This document shows positions 17,361-27,173 of a stretch of DNA of 56,653 nt, one piece after another. The translations under genes and the position numbers were made by a program. Numbering within the stretch: position 1 is the stretch's first letter; each line of letters begins with the position of its first letter. Under the pieces are notes generated by a model that worked only from the letters and a program-made list of their open reading frames with translations, was not told the DNA's origin and searched no databases. Origin of the DNA: Deltaproteobacteria bacterium (lineage in GTDB: Bacteria > Desulfobacterota > Syntrophobacteria > Syntrophobacterales > Syntrophobacteraceae); assembly GCA_021813685.1 (NCBI GenBank), contig JAKAJS010000165.1, positions 1 to 56,653 of the forward strand. Direction: 5' to 3'.

Positions 17361-18764
17361 CTAACAAGGCCGCCAGCCAAAGAGCCCTTCACGCTTGATA
17401 ACATCGGCCACGGCCTGCGGGACCATCGCTTCCCAGGAAGCATCGCAGGCACCGATCTTCTCCAGTACGTCACCGGAGCGGATGCGCAGAAGGTCTGTGT
17501 GCGCATGCGTTAGACCCTGGATAAAACGATTTTCGATCAGATGCGCGTAAATATGCCGCAACCGCGGCTCAACACGATAATTTTCCACCGTGACGATCCG
17601 GCCGGTCGCGAAATCAAGGCTCGGGTATACATAAAGCCGGGCGGGATTTTTGAACAACTGCCCCAGGCCGCCTAACAGGCCGCCCTCCTCTTTGTTATAA
17701 TAACTTTCGTCGAACACCTCGGGAAGTCTCGGGGCGCCGATGGCCACTCCGATAGGCCTGTCCGTATACCGTCCCAGATAGGCGGCCAGACGGTGCAGCC
17801 GCAAAAAATTGGAGATGAAAACGTCCCGTCCCAGGGCGCGAAGCATATCTGCCCGCTGCAGAAAATCCTGGTGATCGATCGCATCTCCCACCGTCAGATG
17901 CCGTAGGGTCATTTCCATGAGAACCACCGGCTGCTCGTTCTTCAACTCCGGCTCTTTTAAAAATTGCTCCAGGGCGCACTCCAGAACGTCTATCGTGGTT
18001 TTGGTCACCGGGCGGAAACTGCCGCGCTGAACCAGAACCGGCTTCCTGTGAAGAGCGTCATTCCATTGAACGGTCTCGCCATCCGCGGTAAACATCGCCG
18101 CCTCGGTAAGATCCTGCTCGACAAGCTGCAGCGCCATGAGCCTGTTGTCCACATCGGCGAACAACGATCCCGCGAATCGGATCATGTCCACCTCCACACG
18201 CTGCCAGGTGAGATTGTCAAGCAGAGAGTGAATGAGCTGCTCCGGCTCCCGATGCAGGTAAAATGCGCCGTAAATGAGGTTCACGCCAATCACACCGAGC
18301 GCTTCCTGCTGGCGGTCGATTTCTTTATCGAACATGCGGACGTGGATGATGATTTCGGAGGGCTCCTGCCGCGGCGCAGCCTGGAACCGAATGCCCATCC
18401 AACCGCGCCCCTCGTCCTTATGCGAGTAGCTGCAAGTCGCGACCGTGTCCGCAAAGGCAAAAAATCCGCGTTCCTCGCCCCGGGTCTTTTCGAGCCGTTC
18501 CCGCAGCAGATCGAACTCGTACGCGAGCATCGTTTCGAGGCGCTGGCGGCTGACGTAGCGTTGTGCAGAACCGTAAATGGCATCGCTCACCGCCATATCG
18601 TAAGCGGAAATGGTCTTGGCTACCGAGCCGGCAGCGCCCCCGACATGGAAGAACCACCGGGCCACTTCCTGGCCCGCGCCGATCTCGGCGAACGTGCCGT
18701 ATTTCGTTCCATCGAGGTTTATTCGAAGCGCCTTGCGGGCTGTACTGTGAATGTCGTTGTCCAT
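17361..18764 (-). CDS. Conserved protein of unknown function
   Basis: The 467-residue protein is soluble, with no signal peptide or membrane segment. It has a highly conserved-looking N-terminus (YGTFAEIGAGQEVARWFFHVGGAAGSVAKTISAYDM) and the phrase HKDEGRGWMGIRFQAAPRQEPSEIIIHVRM. I recall homologues in many bacteria under conflicting and unreliable names, including TonB receptor, which this soluble chain plainly is not. I do not recognise catalytic motifs. It stands alone, with the ammonia-lyase convergent to it. No function is assigned. Confidence 0.8.
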   Translation of the reverse strand: MDNDIHSTARKALRINLDGTKYGTFAEIGAGQEVARWFFHVGGAAGSVAKTISAYDMAVSDAIYGSAQRYVSRQRLETMLAYEFDLLRERLEKTRGEERGFFAFADTVATCSYSHKDEGRGWMGIRFQAAPRQEPSEIIIHVRMFDKEIDRQQEALGVIGVNLIYGAFYLHREPEQLIHSLLDNLTWQRVEVDMIRFAGSLFADVDNRLMALQLVEQDLTEAAMFTADGETVQWNDALHRKPVLVQRGSFRPVTKTTIDVLECALEQFLKEPELKNEQPVVLMEMTLRHLTVGDAIDHQDFLQRADMLRALGRDVFISNFLRLHRLAAYLGRYTDRPIGVAIGAPRLPEVFDESYYNKEEGGLLGGLGQLFKNPARLYVYPSLDFATGRIVTVENYRVEPRLRHIYAHLIENRFIQGLTHAHTDLLRIRSGDVLEKIGACDASWEAMVPQAVADVIKREGLFGWRPC

Positions 18765-20091
<1,327 letters not shown>

Positions 20092-20299
20092 GGCCCGCCC
20101 TCCTCTTCCTGCGGTTCAATGCAATCACGGCCATACTACACGTGTGGTGAGAACAAAGCGGTTCCCATAAAATGTCATGAGTGTAAAAAATCAATACACC
20201 CTTTTAGCGCCTTCATACAACTGACAATAGGCGAATTGCCGATCAGCAGTGAAATTCCTTCGACAAGGAATCAATCGGACTGCCTAGAAAAGCTTGTTC

Positions 20300-20325
20300 C
20301 ACGCGAAGCCGCGAAGGCGCGAAGA
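20300..20325 (+). repeat. Left arm of 26-bp inverted repeat flanking a toxin-antitoxin pair
   Basis: The arm begins CACGCGAAGCCGCGAAGG and is a perfect reverse complement of 21147-21172. It lies just beyond the toxin's stop codon. The CGCGAAG-type unit resembles dispersed repeats seen in many environmental bacteria. Confidence 0.85.
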
Positions 20326-20331
20326 AGCCGT

Positions 20332-20769
20332 CTATGATACAAAGGGATTTTTTACGACGAGTTCGTCAAGGCGAAACCCGTCCTGAAGATCTTCGGAGAG
20401 GACCTGGAAACAACCCGCAGTCTTTGCCGCCTGCAGGATCAGCGCGTCCCAGAAAGAAAGGGAATATTTCTGATGCATTCGAACTGCTGCCACAACCATG
20501 TCAAAATCAGGGGTGACGATCTGGAGACTGGCCATGAAGGACATGAATTCAAGGGCTTCTTCAACCGAGATCGGAGCCCGAATCTTCCTGGTCGCTACCT
20601 GAAAGAATTCCTGGACAACCTGGATACTTATCACCCCGGACTCTTCGCGGATATGAGTGCTTACCAGCTCGCGCGCAATATTCCGCTTTTCCTCCTGTTC
20701 GGATGAGGAGTCGATGGAATAGATAAAAATGTTGGTGTCCAGAAAGATCTTACCTCTCATGGAGCTCAT
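20332..20769 (-). CDS. PIN-domain toxin, VapC type
   Basis: The 145-residue protein is a PIN-domain RNase with the expected acidic residues: Asp in FLDTNIFIY near residue 10, Glu in VVQEFFQVATRK near 53, Asp in SLSFWDALILQAA near 109, and Asp in VLSEDLQDG near 126. It overlaps the upstream antitoxin gene by 20 bases, so the two are translated together. GGAG seven to ten bases before the ATG supports the start. Target RNA cannot be inferred. It lies inside a 26-bp inverted repeat, suggesting a mobile or recombined cassette. Confidence 0.88.
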   Translation of the reverse strand: MSSMRGKIFLDTNIFIYSIDSSSEQEEKRNIARELVSTHIREESGVISIQVVQEFFQVATRKIRAPISVEEALEFMSFMASLQIVTPDFDMVVAAVRMHQKYSLSFWDALILQAAKTAGCFQVLSEDLQDGFRLDELVVKNPFVS

Positions 20770-20980
20770 CGCGACTCCAGGTCTTCTTTCCGATCTGCGC
20801 CCTGCTCCGTGTGAAGAAAGCCTCTATACCCTTTAGCGTGGCCTCGCGACGCAGATCGCTTGCAACAAACTCCTCGAGTTTCTCCCTCACAATGGCATTG
20901 ATGGATGTATTCCTGCGCAGAGCAAGACGGCGCGCTTTATTCAGGAGTTGATCATCGACTTTCAAAGTCAGATTCGCCAT
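20750..20980 (-). CDS. Ribbon-helix-helix antitoxin, VapB-like
   Basis: The 76-residue protein starts with a ribbon-helix-helix pattern (MANLTLKVDDQLLNKARRLALRRNTSINAIVREKLEEFV), which would bind operator DNA as a dimer. Its polar C-terminus would bind the toxin encoded downstream. The start at 20980 is set by GGGGAGG six bases upstream; the frame continues further 5' without coding character. It should repress its own promoter when complexed with the PIN toxin. Confidence 0.88.
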   Translation of the reverse strand: MANLTLKVDDQLLNKARRLALRRNTSINAIVREKLEEFVASDLRREATLKGIEAFFTRSRAQIGKKTWSRDELHER

Positions 20981-21146
20981 TTCGACCTCCCCTGCAATAT
21001 ATCTTAATTTATTTATATTAGATAGCACAGCAACTGTGCTTCGGCAAGAGAACGCCCCACGAGAAAACCCGAAAAAGCAATCGTGCGACCGGATGCCAGG
21101 CAACATATCGGCAGCCTGAAGCAGCGGGACTCGCAGGGGGGAGCGT

Positions 21147-21172
21147 CTTCGCGCCTTCGCGGCTTCGCGTGA
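21147..21172 (-). repeat. Right arm of 26-bp inverted repeat flanking a toxin-antitoxin pair
   Basis: This is a perfect complement of 20300-20325. The pair encloses 821 bases that hold only the PIN toxin and its antitoxin. No clear target-site duplication is visible outside the arms. Confidence 0.85.
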
Positions 21173-21189
21173 ACCCTGTTATTGTTTGC

Positions 21190-22305
21190 TCACCCGAGGC
21201 CTCTTTCCGCCAGGTATTCCTGCAGGAGGCCCAGGCAGGTGCGGAAATCCCTGCGGCCGTAGCCCATTCGGAAATAGTTGCCGGGGTAATCGTAGACCGA
21301 ACCGGGTAAAAGGAGGACGCCTTTTGCCTTGCGCAGGTCGGAGCAGAAATCTTCGACGGGCGCATTTACGCGGTGAAAGGCTATCGGTCCGGCAAGGGGT
21401 CGGTTATATTGGAAAAGGGGTGCGTGTTGCGCAAAGAAGCGGTCCGATTCCTCGAGATTCGCCTGTATGATTTCGAGATTTCTCGCGAGGAGGGAGGGGC
21501 CGTGCCGGAGGGCAAGGGTTGCAAGGAATTCGCTCGGCGCACTGCCGCATATCGTGAGGTAGTGCTTGAAGCGCGCCATCTTTTCGTAGAGTTCCCGGTT
21601 CCGGGTGGCGACCCAGCCGACGCGGAGCCCCGCAAGACCGTAGGCCTTGGACATGACGCCAAGCGATACCGCATTCTCATAGAGGTCTGCAAACCAGGGA
21701 AGCCTTTCGCCGGTATAGGCCAGGCCCTTGTACACCTCGTCGCTAAAAACCGCGATGCCCGCCTTTCGGGCTATTTCCACGATTACCTGACGCTCCTCGG
21801 CGTTCAGTTCGTAGCCGGTGGGATTGTTGGGGCTATTGACGATGATGAGGCGAGTTTCGGGCCGGATCAGTCCCGCCAGTTCATCCACGTCGGCCTGCCA
21901 GCCGCCCTCGCCCTGCCGCAGTTCCCAGCGCGAGAGGCTACATCCGATGGCGCGGGCCACCTCGTAGAGCGACTGGTAGGTGGGGAACTGGCAAATGACG
22001 TGGTCCCCGGGCTCAAGAACCACGTTCATGTCCGCAAAGATCGCTTCCTGTGCGCCGACGTGGACGAGTATGTCTTCCGGCCCGAGCGATTCGTAGAGCC
22101 CGGCGATTTCCCGGCGCAACGCGAGGCCGCCTTCGACCTCCGTATAGCCCAGCCAACACTCCTGGAACTTTTCGGCCGCGCCCTCCTCCAAAGCCAGCAA
22201 CTCCCGAACCGTCATGGACTCACAGTCCGACTGGGCCAGCAGATGAGGGGCCGAAAACTCATACTGATTGAAAAAGACCTCAAGCTTGAAGTCGGCTATC
22301 TTCAT
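21190..22305 (-). CDS. PLP-dependent aminotransferase, class I/II fold
   Basis: The 371-residue protein has the fold-type I layout. PLP-binding features are NSPNNPTGYEL (Asn), VFSDEVYKG (Asp/Tyr) and the Schiff-base lysine in VMSKAYGLAGLRVGW. The C-terminal substrate arginine is probable in NYFRMGYGRRDF. The start at 22305 is chosen for AGGAG eight bases upstream; the frame is open 13 codons further. It diverges from a PatB/MalY-type enzyme, hinting at linked amino acid metabolism, but the substrate cannot be named. Confidence 0.85.
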   Translation of the reverse strand: MKIADFKLEVFFNQYEFSAPHLLAQSDCESMTVRELLALEEGAAEKFQECWLGYTEVEGGLALRREIAGLYESLGPEDILVHVGAQEAIFADMNVVLEPGDHVICQFPTYQSLYEVARAIGCSLSRWELRQGEGGWQADVDELAGLIRPETRLIIVNSPNNPTGYELNAEERQVIVEIARKAGIAVFSDEVYKGLAYTGERLPWFADLYENAVSLGVMSKAYGLAGLRVGWVATRNRELYEKMARFKHYLTICGSAPSEFLATLALRHGPSLLARNLEIIQANLEESDRFFAQHAPLFQYNRPLAGPIAFHRVNAPVEDFCSDLRKAKGVLLLPGSVYDYPGNYFRMGYGRRDFRTCLGLLQEYLAERGLG

Positions 22306-22324
22306 GATAATTTCTCCTGATCCC

Positions 22325-22360
22325 GGGGGGTGCGGGGGAAACATTCCCCCGCGCTTTTGC
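22325..22360. repeat. Dispersed palindromic repeat, copy 4 (short form)
   Basis: GGGGGGTGCGGGGGAAACAT followed by TCCCCCGCGCTTTTGC matches the reverse strand of the family's first hairpin. It lies between two divergent PLP-enzyme genes, so here it cannot be a simple terminator. Confidence 0.6.
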
Positions 22361-22466
22361 TCTTCCCGTTTCCCGCGCCCGGAAATAATTCTTGTTGGCT
22401 ACGGCTCGAGAGCGTATACCATAACCCGCTCTAGAACAACCCGTACACCGCTCCCAAGGGGATGGA

Positions 22467-23642
22467 ATGAAAAAATACGATTTCGATCAGATAATCAAGA
22501 GAAAGAACTCCGTGAAATGGGATGGCATGGATCTCAGATATGCCGCTCATCCCGAAGAGATACTTCCTCTCTGGATCGCCGATATGGATTTTCGCGCAGC
22601 CGAGCCGATTATAGAGGCGCTGCAGCAAAGAGTCGATGAAGGAATTTTCGGCTACGAGTATAGACCCGAATCCTACTTTCAGTCCGTCACTTCCTGGTTC
22701 GAGAAGCGTCATCACTGGAAGGTACAAGAGGATTGGCTTCTGCACAGCCCCGGCGTCGTAACGTCGCTTAGCGTTATCATCAAAGAATTTACAAATCCCG
22801 GGGATAAGATCGTCATCCAGACGCCGGTCTATTTCCCCTTTTTCAAGATTATCCGACAAAACGACCGCACGCTGGTCCCCAATCCTCTGGCAATCAGAGA
22901 TGGCCGCTATGTCATGGATTTTGAAAATCTGGAGAAAATCATAGACCAGGATGTCAAAATGCTCATTCTCTGCAGTCCGCACAATCCTGTCAGCAGGGTA
23001 TGGGAGAAGGACGAGCTATTGCGCCTGGGAGAGATATGCTTCAAAAACGGCATCAGGGTTTTATCCGATGAAATTCATGCCGATATCGTTTTCAAAAATC
23101 ACACGCACATCCCCTTTGCCTCTCTTGGAAAAGAGTTCCTGGAGAATACCATCACGCTGATTTCCCCGACGAAGACGTTCAACCTGGCGGGTCTCCACAC
23201 CTCCTGCGTCATTGCGCCGAACGGGGAAGACCGGGAAAAATTTTCCCGCGCCATGGATGTGTTGGATCTCAAGAGCGGCAACTGTTTTGGCCAGGCAGCC
23301 ACGGAAGCGGCCTTCCGGTATGGCGAAGAGTGGTTGGAGCAGCTTCTGGTATATCTCGAAGATAACGCCGGGTATACGCTGGATTTCATCGACCGCAGGA
23401 TTCCACGAGTAAAGGCATATAAACCGGAAGGCACCTACCTGCTCTGGATGGATTTTCGCCAACTGGGCCTGGACAGGAAAGAATTGCGCGATGTACTGCT
23501 AAACAAGGCTAAAGTCGCCCTGCACTACGGCGAGTGGTTCGGGACCGAGGGGGAAGGGTTTGTCCGGTTGAATTTTGCCTGCCCCAAACAGATTTTGATC
23601 CGGGCGCTGGAAGGAATCGAGAAAGCCGTCAGCCAGCTATAA
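22467..23642 (+). CDS. patB: PatB/MalY-family PLP enzyme (cystathionine beta-lyase-like)
   Basis: The 391-residue protein matches the MalY/PatB C-S lyase family. The N-terminus reads PLWIADMDFRAAEPI, followed by GYEYRPESYFQSVTSWF, the PLP pocket SPHNPVSRVW and LSDEIHADIVF, and the Schiff-base lysine in SPTKTFNLAGLHTS. Such enzymes split cystathionine to homocysteine, pyruvate and ammonia, and some family members also act as aminotransferases or regulators. The length is typical. It is preceded by a run of G resembling AAGGGGATGGA. Confidence 0.9.
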   Translation: MKKYDFDQIIKRKNSVKWDGMDLRYAAHPEEILPLWIADMDFRAAEPIIEALQQRVDEGIFGYEYRPESYFQSVTSWFEKRHHWKVQEDWLLHSPGVVTSLSVIIKEFTNPGDKIVIQTPVYFPFFKIIRQNDRTLVPNPLAIRDGRYVMDFENLEKIIDQDVKMLILCSPHNPVSRVWEKDELLRLGEICFKNGIRVLSDEIHADIVFKNHTHIPFASLGKEFLENTITLISPTKTFNLAGLHTSCVIAPNGEDREKFSRAMDVLDLKSGNCFGQAATEAAFRYGEEWLEQLLVYLEDNAGYTLDFIDRRIPRVKAYKPEGTYLLWMDFRQLGLDRKELRDVLLNKAKVALHYGEWFGTEGEGFVRLNFACPKQILIRALEGIEKAVSQL

Positions 23643-23689
23643 TTGGCATCCACCCGGCCCCCCCTGGAACGTGTCGGGTGATTCGCGCC

Positions 23690-23815
23690 CAAGTCCCACT
23701 TTGAAAAAGGGGGATTTAGGGGGATTTTGTAAATAAATCGGTTGGATACTCCTTAGAAATCCCCTGTCCCCTTTAGAAAAGGGGAGAAGCTAGTCTCCTC
23801 TGGGAAAGGGGAGCC
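23690..23815. repeat. CCCACTTT/AAAGGGGG-type repeat region
   Basis: The segment contains AAAAAGGGGGATTTAGGGGG near 23704-23723 and, after about 35 bases, AAATCCCCTGTCCCCTTTAG in the opposite sense. A further partial AAAGGGGAG follows. This is the common inverted CCCCTTT/AAAGGGG intergenic repeat, related to the copies at 39.83-40.07 kb. Confidence 0.7.
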
Positions 23816-23818
23816 CAC

Positions 23819-23880
23819 AAAAGCGCGGGGGCTAGCGCCTCCTGCCCCCCCACGCCGCTGCGCGGCTCATGTGGCGCTTC
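23819..23880. repeat. Dispersed palindromic repeat, copy 5
   Basis: AAAAGCGCGGGGGCTAGCGC, a C-rich run, then CACGCCGCTGCGCGGCTC match copies 2, 3 and 6. The copy overlaps the 3' end of the NifX-like gene on the minus strand and supplies its last codons. Confidence 0.75.
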
Positions 23881-24287
23881 GATTCAGTTATGGTGCCTGC
23901 TTTCGCACGATAAACCTTCCAGTCCCTGGTGGCCGCCGGAACAGGGGTCGGACCGTCCGGGTTTCGGATCAGTTCCAGTTGCCTTTTTTCCATGGCGTAC
24001 AGGGCCGCCTGCGCAGACATGCCTTCCGCAAGGTAGCAGCGGGTCACGCCCTCATCGGCCAGTACATCGAAGGCCCCCTCGTCGAGTTTCCCCGTAATGA
24101 GCGCCTCGCACCGGTGTTTCAGGACGATCCGCGCGAGCTCCCGGTCGGAGCCGGCCGCACAGCTGTGGGCGATTGCGGTGCATGTCATCTTTTCCACGTC
24201 CACAATGAGCAGCCAGGGCGTCTTTGCAAACTCGCAAAAGACTGCGCTCTCCAGGGTGGAATCGACCGTGGGTACCGCAATGTTCAT
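23832..24287 (-). CDS. NifX/NifB-type iron-molybdenum cofactor-binding family protein
   Basis: Residues 1-115 match the dinitrogenase iron-molybdenum cofactor-binding fold (MNIAVPTVDSTLESAVFCEFAKTPWLLIVD, GKLDEGAFDVLADEGVTRC). This fold carries Fe-S or metal clusters or serves as a small redox-linked protein. No nitrogenase genes are present, so nitrogen fixation is not implied. The last 16 or so residues, ending SRAAAWGGRRR, are read from a copy of the dispersed palindromic repeat. The natural C-terminus was therefore extended or replaced by repeat insertion. Confidence 0.75.
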   Translation of the reverse strand: MNIAVPTVDSTLESAVFCEFAKTPWLLIVDVEKMTCTAIAHSCAAGSDRELARIVLKHRCEALITGKLDEGAFDVLADEGVTRCYLAEGMSAQAALYAMEKRQLELIRNPDGPTPVPAATRDWKVYRAKAGTITESKRHMSRAAAWGGRRR

Positions 24288-24412
24288 AGATGCTCGGTTG
24301 GCATACGTCCGTCAATTTCCCGGCCTGATTTCCGACTCTCGTCAACCTGCCGCCCCGCCCCGAAATTGCCCCTCCGTTTGGGCGAGGCAACCCGGCCGCG
24401 GCGACCCGCCGC

Positions 24413-25804
24413 TCAGCCATCCAGGAAGGTGCGGTCGGGGACGAACATTTTTCCCGGGTTCATGATATTTAGCGGGTCGAGGGCCTTTTTGATTCTGCGC
24501 ATGGCTTCGAGCCCCTCTTTGCCCACTTCCTGCTCGATGAAGGGCGATTTGGCTATTCCCACCCCGTGTTCGCCGGAAATGGTGCCCTGGAGTGCAAGCA
24601 CGATCCCGAAGAGCTCCTCGACGGCTTTGGCGGCCCTTCGCCGCTCGCCTTCATCCTGAGTGTCGAACATGATGTTGGTGTGAATGTTGCCGTCTCCGGC
24701 GTGACCGAAGCAGACTATGGTGAGGTCGTGTTTTTTGGCGAGCGTGCGGATGGAGCGGACGAGTTCGGGGATCCGGGTGCGGGGGACCGTTACGTCCTCA
24801 TTGAGTTTGCCGGGCCGGATGCGTCCGAGGGCGGGGGAAATGGAGCGGCGCGCCTGCCACAGGCGGGATCTTTCCTCCTCGGAGCGCGCCGCCTCGGTCC
24901 GGGTGGCGCCGGCCGCGCGGCAGACTTCCTCGACCCGGGCCGCCTCGCCCTCCAGCACGATCTCAGGGCCGTCCACTTCGAGCAGCACCATCGCTTCGGC
25001 TTCCACCGGGAGCCCGATGTGCAGGTGGTTTTCCACCGCGCAAAGCGTTGCCTGGTCCATCAGTTCGATGGTCGAGGGGATGATGCGCGCCTTGAGTATC
25101 GCGCAGATCGCCTCTACCGAACTTTCGAGAGTGGGAAACGCTGCGGTCAGGGTGCGCACCGACTGGGGAGCGGGAATGAGCCGCACCAGGATGGAGGTAA
25201 AAATCCCGAGCGTTCCTTCCGAACCGACCATGAGGCGCGTCATGTCATAGCCGACGACCCCTTTCATGGTCCGCGTTCCGGTTCGTATGATCTCCCCGGT
25301 CGGCAGCACCATTTCGAGCCCCAGCAGGTAGTCGCGCGTGACCCCGTATTTGACGGCCCGAGGCCCCCCCGAACACATCGCCACGTTCCCTCCAAGGGTC
25401 GAAAACGCAAGGCTCGCCGGATCGGGCGGATAAAAGAGACCGTATTGTGCGACCGCCTTCTGAAACTCTCCGGTGATCACCCCCGGCTCGACGGTTGCCG
25501 TCATGTTGTCGCCGTCGATTTCCACGATCCGGTTCAACCGGTTGGTAACAATTGTGAGGCCGCCGCGCGGAAGACACGCGCCCACCATTCCCGACGCCGC
25601 TCCCCTCGGGTAGACCGCAAAGCGATGTGTGTTGGCCAGTTTGACCAGAGCCGAAATCTGGGCAGCATCGGCCGGAAAGGCCACTCCCTCGGGTACCGAA
25701 CGCATCCTGCTCGCATCGAAACTGTAGCAGTGCAGCTCCTCGGGGGATTTGAGAAAATTTTCCCTCCCCACGATCGCCTCGATGAGTGAAAACGGCAGAG
25801 ACAT
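24413..25804 (-). CDS. FAD-linked D-2-hydroxyacid dehydrogenase, GlcD-like
   Basis: The 463-residue protein has an FAD-binding type 4 domain (VYPRGAASGMVGACLPRGGLTI; YPPDPASLAFSTLGGNVAMCSGG) and a C-terminal FAD-linked oxidase domain with the HAGDGNIHTNI metal motif and the GEHGVGIAK tail. It should oxidise glycolate, D-lactate or a similar 2-hydroxyacid. The Fe-S partner normally found with GlcD (GlcF or GlcE) is not adjacent. It diverges from the NamZ-like gene across a 150-base promoter region. Confidence 0.92.
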   Translation of the reverse strand: MSLPFSLIEAIVGRENFLKSPEELHCYSFDASRMRSVPEGVAFPADAAQISALVKLANTHRFAVYPRGAASGMVGACLPRGGLTIVTNRLNRIVEIDGDNMTATVEPGVITGEFQKAVAQYGLFYPPDPASLAFSTLGGNVAMCSGGPRAVKYGVTRDYLLGLEMVLPTGEIIRTGTRTMKGVVGYDMTRLMVGSEGTLGIFTSILVRLIPAPQSVRTLTAAFPTLESSVEAICAILKARIIPSTIELMDQATLCAVENHLHIGLPVEAEAMVLLEVDGPEIVLEGEAARVEEVCRAAGATRTEAARSEEERSRLWQARRSISPALGRIRPGKLNEDVTVPRTRIPELVRSIRTLAKKHDLTIVCFGHAGDGNIHTNIMFDTQDEGERRRAAKAVEELFGIVLALQGTISGEHGVGIAKSPFIEQEVGKEGLEAMRRIKKALDPLNIMNPGKMFVPDRTFLDG

Positions 25805-25834
25805 TTCCTTTTTCCTTTTTACTTTTACCTTTTG

Positions 25835-25880
25835 ATAACGGATTTGTAATTTGATAGCCTCGCAGTTGCTAATCCGTTAT
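25835..25880. promoter_or_regulatory. Spaced inverted repeat between divergent genes
   Basis: ATAACGGATT at 25835-25844 and its perfect complement at 25871-25880 are separated by 26 bases. They sit between the divergent GlcD-like and NamZ-like genes. It could be a two-site operator or a chance repeat; there is no other evidence. Confidence 0.35.
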
Positions 25881-25956
25881 AGAAGAGTCCATTTCGGGAG
25901 CGGATCAAACGATCCACTACACCATACTACTACTTTCACCGGGGAATCGAAATACT

Positions 25957-27156
25957 ATGAACTGCCAAATCGGGTCGAAAAAAAACGAGGAGTTCAGCCT
26001 GGGATGCGACGTGTTGCTGCAGTCGCCCCCGCACTGGTTTCGCTCGGCACGCCTGGGGCTTTTGGCCAACCAGGCCTCTGTCAATAAAACGCTGGAAAGC
26101 GTCAAGAAATTGATACTGGGGGCGGGGGGAAACCTCCGATGCATTTTCTCCCCGCAGCACGGGTTTTATTCAGAAAAACAGGCCAACATGATCGAGTCGC
26201 CCGATTTCCGCGACCCGGAAACGGGTCTGCCGGTTGTGAGCCTCTATTCGGAGAGCCGCAAACCCGCCCCCGAGGCGCTCGAGGCCATAGACGTACTGTT
26301 GATCGACCTCCAGGACGTAGGCACGCGCGTCTATACCTACACCACCACCATAGGCCTGTGCATCGAAGCGTGCGGACCGGCGGGCAAACGGGTGGTCATC
26401 CTGGATAGACCCAATCCGATAAATGGTATGGAAATTGAAAGCAATGTGGTCGAACCGGCGTTTCGAAGCTTTGTGGGAAGATACCCGGTTCCGATGAGAC
26501 ACGGGCTTACTGCCGGAGAATTCGGGCGCGTCGCCCGCCAAGCGGCCCAAGTCGACTGCGATCTGGAGGTGGTTCGGATGCGAGGGTGGAAAAGATCCTT
26601 TGGTTTCGACCAGCTTGGCCTGCACTGGGTGTACCCCTCGCCCAACATGCCGACAGTGGAAACCGCTCTTCTCTACCCGGGCATGGTGCTTCTCGAAGGC
26701 ACCAATGTGAGCGAAGGAAGAGGCACCACAATGCCCTTCCAACTCTTCGGAGCGCCCTTTCTCAATAGAGAAAGGCTTCTTTCGGAATTAAAGCCCCATG
26801 TGCAGGGGGCAGCGTTTCGGCCCGTCACCTTCGAGCCGGCTTTCGACAAATTCCAGGGGCGTCCGTGCACCGGATTTCAAATCCACATCACGGACAAAGC
26901 CAGGTTTAAACCCTACAGGTTGGGGATAGCTCTTCTGCGAGCCCTTTGCCTGACGCATCCGGACAGCTTTTCCTGGCTCGATCCCCCGTATGAATACGAA
27001 ACGGAAAAGCTGCCCATAGATATCCTGATCGGAAGCAGGGCCATACGCCAGAGGCTCGAACAGGGGCACAGCATCGAGGCGATCGAGTCGAGCTGGCAGG
27101 ATGATCTCGAAAAATACAGGCAAATGCGCCAACCGCTCCTGCTCTACCCCGAATAG
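25957..27156 (+). CDS. NamZ-type exo-beta-N-acetylmuramidase (DUF1343)
   Basis: The 399-residue chain follows the DUF1343/NamZ family: LGLLANQASVNKT, FSPQHGFYSEKQANM, VLLIDLQDVGTRVYTYTTTIG, ILDRPNPINGMEIES and NVSEGRGTTMPFQLFGAPF. Family members remove terminal MurNAc from peptidoglycan fragments in cell-wall recycling. No signal peptide is visible at the chosen start, suggesting cytoplasmic action or a missed leader. The ribosome site is weak (GGGG about 13 bases upstream). It is convergent with the signal peptidase gene. Confidence 0.88.
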   Translation: MNCQIGSKKNEEFSLGCDVLLQSPPHWFRSARLGLLANQASVNKTLESVKKLILGAGGNLRCIFSPQHGFYSEKQANMIESPDFRDPETGLPVVSLYSESRKPAPEALEAIDVLLIDLQDVGTRVYTYTTTIGLCIEACGPAGKRVVILDRPNPINGMEIESNVVEPAFRSFVGRYPVPMRHGLTAGEFGRVARQAAQVDCDLEVVRMRGWKRSFGFDQLGLHWVYPSPNMPTVETALLYPGMVLLEGTNVSEGRGTTMPFQLFGAPFLNRERLLSELKPHVQGAAFRPVTFEPAFDKFQGRPCTGFQIHITDKARFKPYRLGIALLRALCLTHPDSFSWLDPPYEYETEKLPIDILIGSRAIRQRLEQGHSIEAIESSWQDDLEKYRQMRQPLLLYPE

Positions 27157-27173
27157 GGGAACCCCCGGGGCGG

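Noticed and set aside
17361..18764. Naming the 467-residue protein a TonB-dependent receptor
   Set aside because: It has no signal peptide, plug domain or barrel strands; I regard that name as an annotation error.
23832..24287. NifX-like gene taken as evidence of nitrogen fixation
   Set aside because: No nif structural or assembly genes are in the window and this fold is common in non-fixing anaerobes.
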